From Bacteroidales bacterium (GTDB lineage Bacteria; Bacteroidota; Bacteroidia; Bacteroidales; Bacteroidaceae), in the NCBI GenBank assembly GCA_004555055.1, contig SFJN01000087.1, forward strand, positions 1 to 10,566: a stretch of 10,566 nucleotides of DNA, in the 5' to 3' direction. Shown piece by piece: positions 7,118 to 10,566 of this stretch. Each line of letters starts with the position of its first letter. The stretch's first letter is position 1. The position numbers and the translations under genes were made by a program. The notes beneath the pieces were generated by a model. It was not told the origin of the DNA, did not search any database, and was given only the letters and a program-made list of their open reading frames with translations.

Positions 7118-7149
7118 CTTGGGAAATTTCATAAAAATTTCTAATTTTG
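7118..7149 (+). promoter_or_regulatory. Consensus Bacteroidetes promoter for ppdK
   Basis: The -7 box TAATTTTG (7142-7149) matches TAnnTTTG exactly. TTG at 7119-7121 sits 20 bp upstream, the right distance for the -33 element of Bacteroidetes primary sigma factor promoters. Transcription would start near 7155, giving a leader of roughly 35 nt before the ATG at 7189. Upstream lie a T7 run (7069-7075) and an A9 run (7081-7089), which could act as an UP-like or bent-DNA element. Confidence 0.72.
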
Positions 7150-7188
7150 CGCATTACGAAATAACATTCACTAAAATAATCTCATTTT

Positions 7189-9918
7189 ATGTCAGACATT
7201 AAAAGAGTCTACACCTTCGGAAACGGACAGGCCGAAGGTAATGCAACCATGCGTGAGGCACTTGGCGGTAAAGGAGCCAACCTTGCCGAGATGAACCACA
7301 TCGGTGTGCCCGTTCCTCCTGGATTTACCATTACAACCGATACCTGCAACGAGTATTACAAGGTAGGACAGGACAAGATCATTGAACTCCTCTCTGACGA
7401 TGTCGACGCAGCTGTAGCACACACTGAGGCCCTCATGAACTGCAAGTTCGGAGACCCGAAGAATCCTCTCCTCGTCAGTGTACGCTCCGGAGCACGCGCT
7501 TCGATGCCTGGTATGATGGACACCATCCTCAACCTCGGTCTCAACGACGAAGTGGCTGCAGGAATGGTGGAAAAGACCCAAAATCCCCACTTCGTTTACG
7601 ATAGCTACCGACGCTTTGTACAGATGTACGGCGATGTTGTGCTGGGTATGAAGCCCGTAAACAAAGAGGATATCGACCCCTTCGAGGCCATCATTGAAAA
7701 GGTGAAGGAAGAACAGGGCGTAACCCTCGACAAGGACCTTTCCGTTGAGTCGCTCAAGCGCCTTGTAGAACTTTTCAAGGAAGCCATCAAGGAACAGACC
7801 GGACACGACTTCCCCACCGATCCCAAGGAACAGCTCTGGGGTGCCATCTGTGCAGTGTTCCGCAGCTGGATGAACGAACGCGCCATCCTCTACCGCAAGA
7901 TGGAAGGAATTCCCGACGAATGGGGAACCGCCGTCAGCGTAATGGCAATGGTATTCGGAAACATGGGCGACACTTCTGCAACCGGCGTTTGCTTCAGCCG
8001 CGACGCAGGTAACGGTGAGAACCTCTTCAACGGCGAATACCTGATCAACGCCCAGGGCGAAGACGTGGTGGCCGGTATCCGCACTCCCCAGCAGATTACC
8101 AAGATTGGCAGCCAGCGCTGGGCAGAACGCGCAGGAATCTCCGAAGAGGAACGCGTAGCCAAGTATCCCTCCATGGAAGAGGCCATGCCCGAACTCTACA
8201 AGGAACTCGACGCCCTGCAGGACAAGCTCGAAAAGCACTACCACGACATGCAGGACATGGAGTTCACCGTACAGGAAGGCAAGCTCTGGTTCCTCCAGAC
8301 ACGTAACGGAAAGCGCACCGGTACCGCAATGGTGAAGATTGCTATGGACCTTCTCCGCGAAGGCCTCATCGATGAGAAGACCGCACTCCTCCGCTGCGAA
8401 CCCAACAAGCTCGACGAACTTCTCCACCCCGTATTCGACAAGGCTGCCCTCAAGGCCGCCAAAGTCATCACCCAGGGTCTTCCCGCATCTCCCGGTGCAG
8501 CCTGCGGACAGATTGTATTCCACGCCGACGATGCCGAAGCTTGGCATGCCAACGGCCACAAGGTCATCATGGTCCGCATCGAAACCTCGCCTGAAGACCT
8601 TGCTGGTATGTCTGCAGCCGAAGGTATCCTCACTGCCCGTGGCGGTATGACCTCTCACGCTGCAGTAGTTGCCCGCGGTATGGGTAAGTGCTGCGTCAGC
8701 GGTGCAGGAGAAATCCACGTCGACTACAAGGCCAAGACCGTCGAAATCGGCGGAGTGGTCTACAAGGAAGGCGACTACATCTCCCTCAACGGTACCACCG
8801 GACAGGTTTATGCCGGCGAAATCGCTACCAAGGAAGCTGAACTCTCCGGCGACTTCAAGGCACTTATGGACCTCTGCGACAAGTACACCAAGATGGAAGT
8901 CCGCACCAATGCCGACACTCCCCACGATGCACAGGTGGCTCGCAACTTCGGCGCCAAGGGTATCGGTCTCACCCGTACCGAACACATGTTCTTCGAAGGT
9001 GAGAAAATCAAGGCTATGCGCGAGATGATTCTCTCCGACACCGTAGAGGGCCGCGAAAAGGCACTTGCCAAGCTTCTCCCCTTCCAGACCGAAGACTTCT
9101 ACGGAATCCTCAAGGCCATGGATGGCTGCCACGTCAACATCCGTCTCCTCGACCCCCCTCTCCACGAGTTCGTTCCTGCCGATGACAACGTACAGGGCCA
9201 GAAGGACATGGCTGAAGAAATGGGTGTAAGCGTCGAGGAAATCCGTCGCCGCGTGCACTCTCTCCACGAGAACAACCCCATGCTCGGACACCGTGGTTGC
9301 CGTCTTGGCATCACCTTCCCCGAAATCACCGCCATGCAGACCCGTGCCATCCTCACCGCCGCATGCCGTCTGAAGAAGGAAGGCTACGATCCCCATCCCG
9401 AAATCATGGTACCCCTCATCGGTATCCTCTATGAGCTCAAGCAGCAGAAGGAAATCATCAAGAAGGTTGCCGCAGAAGTATTTGCAGAACAGGGTGTAGA
9501 AATCGAGTTCGAAATCGGAACCATGATTGAAATCCCCCGCGCTGCACTTACCGCAGACCGCATTGCCACCGAAGCAGAATACTTCTCCTTCGGTACGAAC
9601 GACCTCACGCAGATGACCTTCGGTTACAGCCGTGACGACGTGGCAAGCTTCCTCCCCGACTATCTCAGCAAGAAGATTCTGAAGAACGACCCCTTCCAGG
9701 TGCTCGACCAGAACGGTGTCGGCCAGCTCATCAAGCTTGCAGTAGAAAAGGGTCGTGCCGTACGTCCGGGCATGCGCACCGGTATCTGCGGAGAGCACGG
9801 TGGTGAACCTTCCAGCGTGAAGTTCTGTGCCAAGGTCGGCATGAACTACGCAAGTTGCTCACCCTTCCGCGTGCCCATCGCCCGCCTTGCAGCCGCGCAG
9901 GCAGCGGTAGAGGAATAA
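7189..9918 (+). CDS. ppdK: Pyruvate, phosphate dikinase
   Basis: A 909-residue cytoplasmic enzyme that reversibly converts pyruvate, ATP and phosphate to PEP, AMP and pyrophosphate; in anaerobic Bacteroidales it may serve glycolysis or gluconeogenesis. The N-terminal ATP-grasp part has GGKGANLAEM (26-35), SVRSGA (97-102) and QTRNGKRTG (370-378). The swivelling phosphohistidine domain has GGMTSHAAV with catalytic His490. The C-terminal TIM barrel has GLTRTEHMF (593-601), SFGTNDLTQ (800-808) and GICGEHGG with catalytic Cys867. These features distinguish it from PEP synthase. Length suits Bacteroidetes PPDK (Clostridium symbiosum enzyme: 874 residues). TAA at 7177-7179 fixes the start. Codon use is extreme: TTA, CTA and TCA are absent over nearly 870 codons, suggesting high expression. 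A promoter precedes it and a hairpin follows, so it appears monocistronic. Confidence 0.97.
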   Translation: MSDIKRVYTFGNGQAEGNATMREALGGKGANLAEMNHIGVPVPPGFTITTDTCNEYYKVGQDKIIELLSDDVDAAVAHTEALMNCKFGDPKNPLLVSVRSGARASMPGMMDTILNLGLNDEVAAGMVEKTQNPHFVYDSYRRFVQMYGDVVLGMKPVNKEDIDPFEAIIEKVKEEQGVTLDKDLSVESLKRLVELFKEAIKEQTGHDFPTDPKEQLWGAICAVFRSWMNERAILYRKMEGIPDEWGTAVSVMAMVFGNMGDTSATGVCFSRDAGNGENLFNGEYLINAQGEDVVAGIRTPQQITKIGSQRWAERAGISEEERVAKYPSMEEAMPELYKELDALQDKLEKHYHDMQDMEFTVQEGKLWFLQTRNGKRTGTAMVKIAMDLLREGLIDEKTALLRCEPNKLDELLHPVFDKAALKAAKVITQGLPASPGAACGQIVFHADDAEAWHANGHKVIMVRIETSPEDLAGMSAAEGILTARGGMTSHAAVVARGMGKCCVSGAGEIHVDYKAKTVEIGGVVYKEGDYISLNGTTGQVYAGEIATKEAELSGDFKALMDLCDKYTKMEVRTNADTPHDAQVARNFGAKGIGLTRTEHMFFEGEKIKAMREMILSDTVEGREKALAKLLPFQTEDFYGILKAMDGCHVNIRLLDPPLHEFVPADDNVQGQKDMAEEMGVSVEEIRRRVHSLHENNPMLGHRGCRLGITFPEITAMQTRAILTAACRLKKEGYDPHPEIMVPLIGILYELKQQKEIIKKVAAEVFAEQGVEIEFEIGTMIEIPRAALTADRIATEAEYFSFGTNDLTQMTFGYSRDDVASFLPDYLSKKILKNDPFQVLDQNGVGQLIKLAVEKGRAVRPGMRTGICGEHGGEPSSVKFCAKVGMNYASCSPFRVPIARLAAAQAAVEE

Positions 9919-9941
9919 CAACCGAACACTGATTTAGAGTG

Positions 9942-9985
9942 AGTTAGGCGGAAAGCCCCTGTAACAAAGGGACTTCCGCCTAACT
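9942..9985 (+). terminator. Long hairpin after ppdK, probable terminator
   Basis: AGTTAGGCGGAA (9942-9953) and TTCCGCCTAACT (9974-9985) form a perfect 12-bp stem. CCC and GGG inside it (9957-9959 with 9969-9971) add an inner stem. It starts 24 bp after the ppdK stop. The 3' side lacks a real U-tract (TCGTAAATGG follows), so termination efficiency is uncertain, but position and stability favour a transcript end. Confidence 0.65.
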
Positions 9986-10029
9986 TCGTAAATGGAGTTT
10001 CGTGCATTTCAACACACTTTCCGAGCAGA

Positions 10030-10185
10030 ATGAACGGAATAGATTTGGATAAGATCTGGATTTATGATACCCTTGATTTGGACGTGATTTGGAATGTGGG
10101 TGAGCAAGTAACAGGCAATTGGAAAGCACTGGACAAAAAGGATCTTTCCCAATTATTATTGTCGTATATCATGGAAAACAGATGA
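10030..10185 (+). CDS. Small hypothetical protein, 51 residues
   Basis: An ORF running from ATG 10030 to TGA 10183-10185, beginning MNGIDLDKIWIYDTLDLD. It is rich in Asp, Trp, Leu and Ile, with four Trp-containing or aspartate-rich stretches in the first half and a Leu-rich segment (LSQLLLSY, 39-46) near the end. No signal peptide or transmembrane segment is evident, and I recognise no family. Codon use is AT-richer than in the upstream metabolic genes. No Shine-Dalgarno site or clear promoter precedes it. It could be a genuine small protein of the AT-rich accessory segment, a remnant of a larger gene, or a chance ORF. Confidence 0.4.
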   Translation: MNGIDLDKIWIYDTLDLDVIWNVGEQVTGNWKALDKKDLSQLLLSYIMENR

Positions 10186-10257
10186 AAAAACGGAGAGGTA
10201 AACAATCAAAATGTGTTTTTTTCTAATACAACGCAAATAGGCTGCATAGTAAGGATG

Positions 10258-10265
10258 TAAGTTTG
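10258..10265 (+). promoter_or_regulatory. Candidate -7 box upstream of the WG-repeat gene
   Basis: TAAGTTTG fits TAnnTTTG exactly, about 160 bp before the start of the last gene. No TTTG or TTG is visible at the -33 position, and the sequence is AT-rich, so a chance match is quite possible. Confidence 0.25.
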
Positions 10266-10425
10266 CAGCAAAACAGGCCTCATCATCACAATGATATAAT
10301 GAGAAGAGTCAAGCACAGAGAACCGGTATTTCACACCCACAAGCGTACAGAAAACCGATAGCGTCTCTCTGGATTAAAAAAGAAGACAACAGCTTAATGA
10401 TATAGAACACTAAAGATACACGGTC

Positions 10426-10566
10426 ATGGCAAGGTACAAAATATATGAAGATGAGAAACATCACTTAGGTCTTGTCAGTGAAGACGGAAAACACAAGACT
10501 CCTGCCGTCTATGACGAGATACAGGTCAGAGAAGAAGGTGCTTGGTATTGTCGTGCATATATCAAC
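10426..10566 (+). CDS. N-terminus of a probable WG-repeat protein, cut by the window end
   Basis: An open frame from ATG 10426 runs off the window after 47 residues (MARYKIYEDEKHHLGLV...). The segment LGLVSEDGKHKTPAVYDEI (14-32) fits the WG beta-repeat pattern, where a G-(L/I)-(I/V)-D/E-x-x-G turn is followed by a basic stretch, P and YDEI. Such repeats stack into beta-rich domains found in secreted, surface and polymorphic-toxin-associated proteins, often of unknown function. No signal peptide is seen at this start. Codon use is more mixed than in the core genes upstream. Confidence in the frame is good; the repeat assignment rests on a single unit, and the full length and function cannot be known here. 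Confidence 0.62.
   Translation, partial: MARYKIYEDEKHHLGLVSEDGKHKTPAVYDEIQVREEGAWYCRAYIN

Noticed and set aside
10299..10361. 20-codon ORF between the small protein and the WG-repeat gene
   Set aside because: Too short, very basic, and without a promoter or ribosome-binding signal that would support it.

Overview
The window looks like chromosomal DNA from a Bacteroidales bacterium, most likely Prevotella or a close relative. I base this on the protein families and their Bacteroidetes-type sequence, on the absence of Shine-Dalgarno sites before the starts (A/T-rich leaders instead), and on matches to the Bacteroidetes -7 promoter box TAnnTTTG. The genus is an inference. All recognisable genes lie on the + strand.

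Layout: a ROK-family sugar kinase (130-1092) ends at a textbook intrinsic terminator (1194-1230). About 1 kb of non-coding, repeat-rich DNA follows (1231-2202), with a 22-bp tandem repeat, a dispersed 16-mer and several hairpins. Next come nadC (2203-3054), an exported C69-family dipeptidase (3097-4743) only 42 bp downstream and probably co-transcribed, and a terminator (4838-4890). Then a RelA-type (p)ppGpp synthetase with a shortened, degenerate hydrolase domain (4954-6978), and a spacer with a large hairpin and a consensus Bacteroidetes promoter driving ppdK, pyruvate phosphate dikinase (7189-9918). After the ppdK hairpin the sequence becomes visibly AT-richer and holds a 51-codon ORF (10030-10185) and the start of a probable WG-repeat protein (10426 to the window end).

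The genes are mainly core metabolism and stress control: hexose phosphorylation, the last quinolinate step of de novo NAD synthesis, peptide degradation in the envelope, the stringent response, and pyruvate/PEP interconversion. Apart from nadC and the peptidase, terminators and promoters suggest separate transcription units rather than one pathway operon. I see no defence system, CRISPR array, insertion sequence, phage gene, tRNA or rRNA. The ROK, peptidase and ppdK genes show extreme codon bias (almost no TTA, CTA or TCA), which creates long false antisense reading frames.

I found no clearly new multi-gene system. The points most worth a second look are the eroded RelA N-terminus, the repeat-rich 1-kb spacer, and the AT-rich right end with the small ORF and the truncated WG-repeat-like gene.
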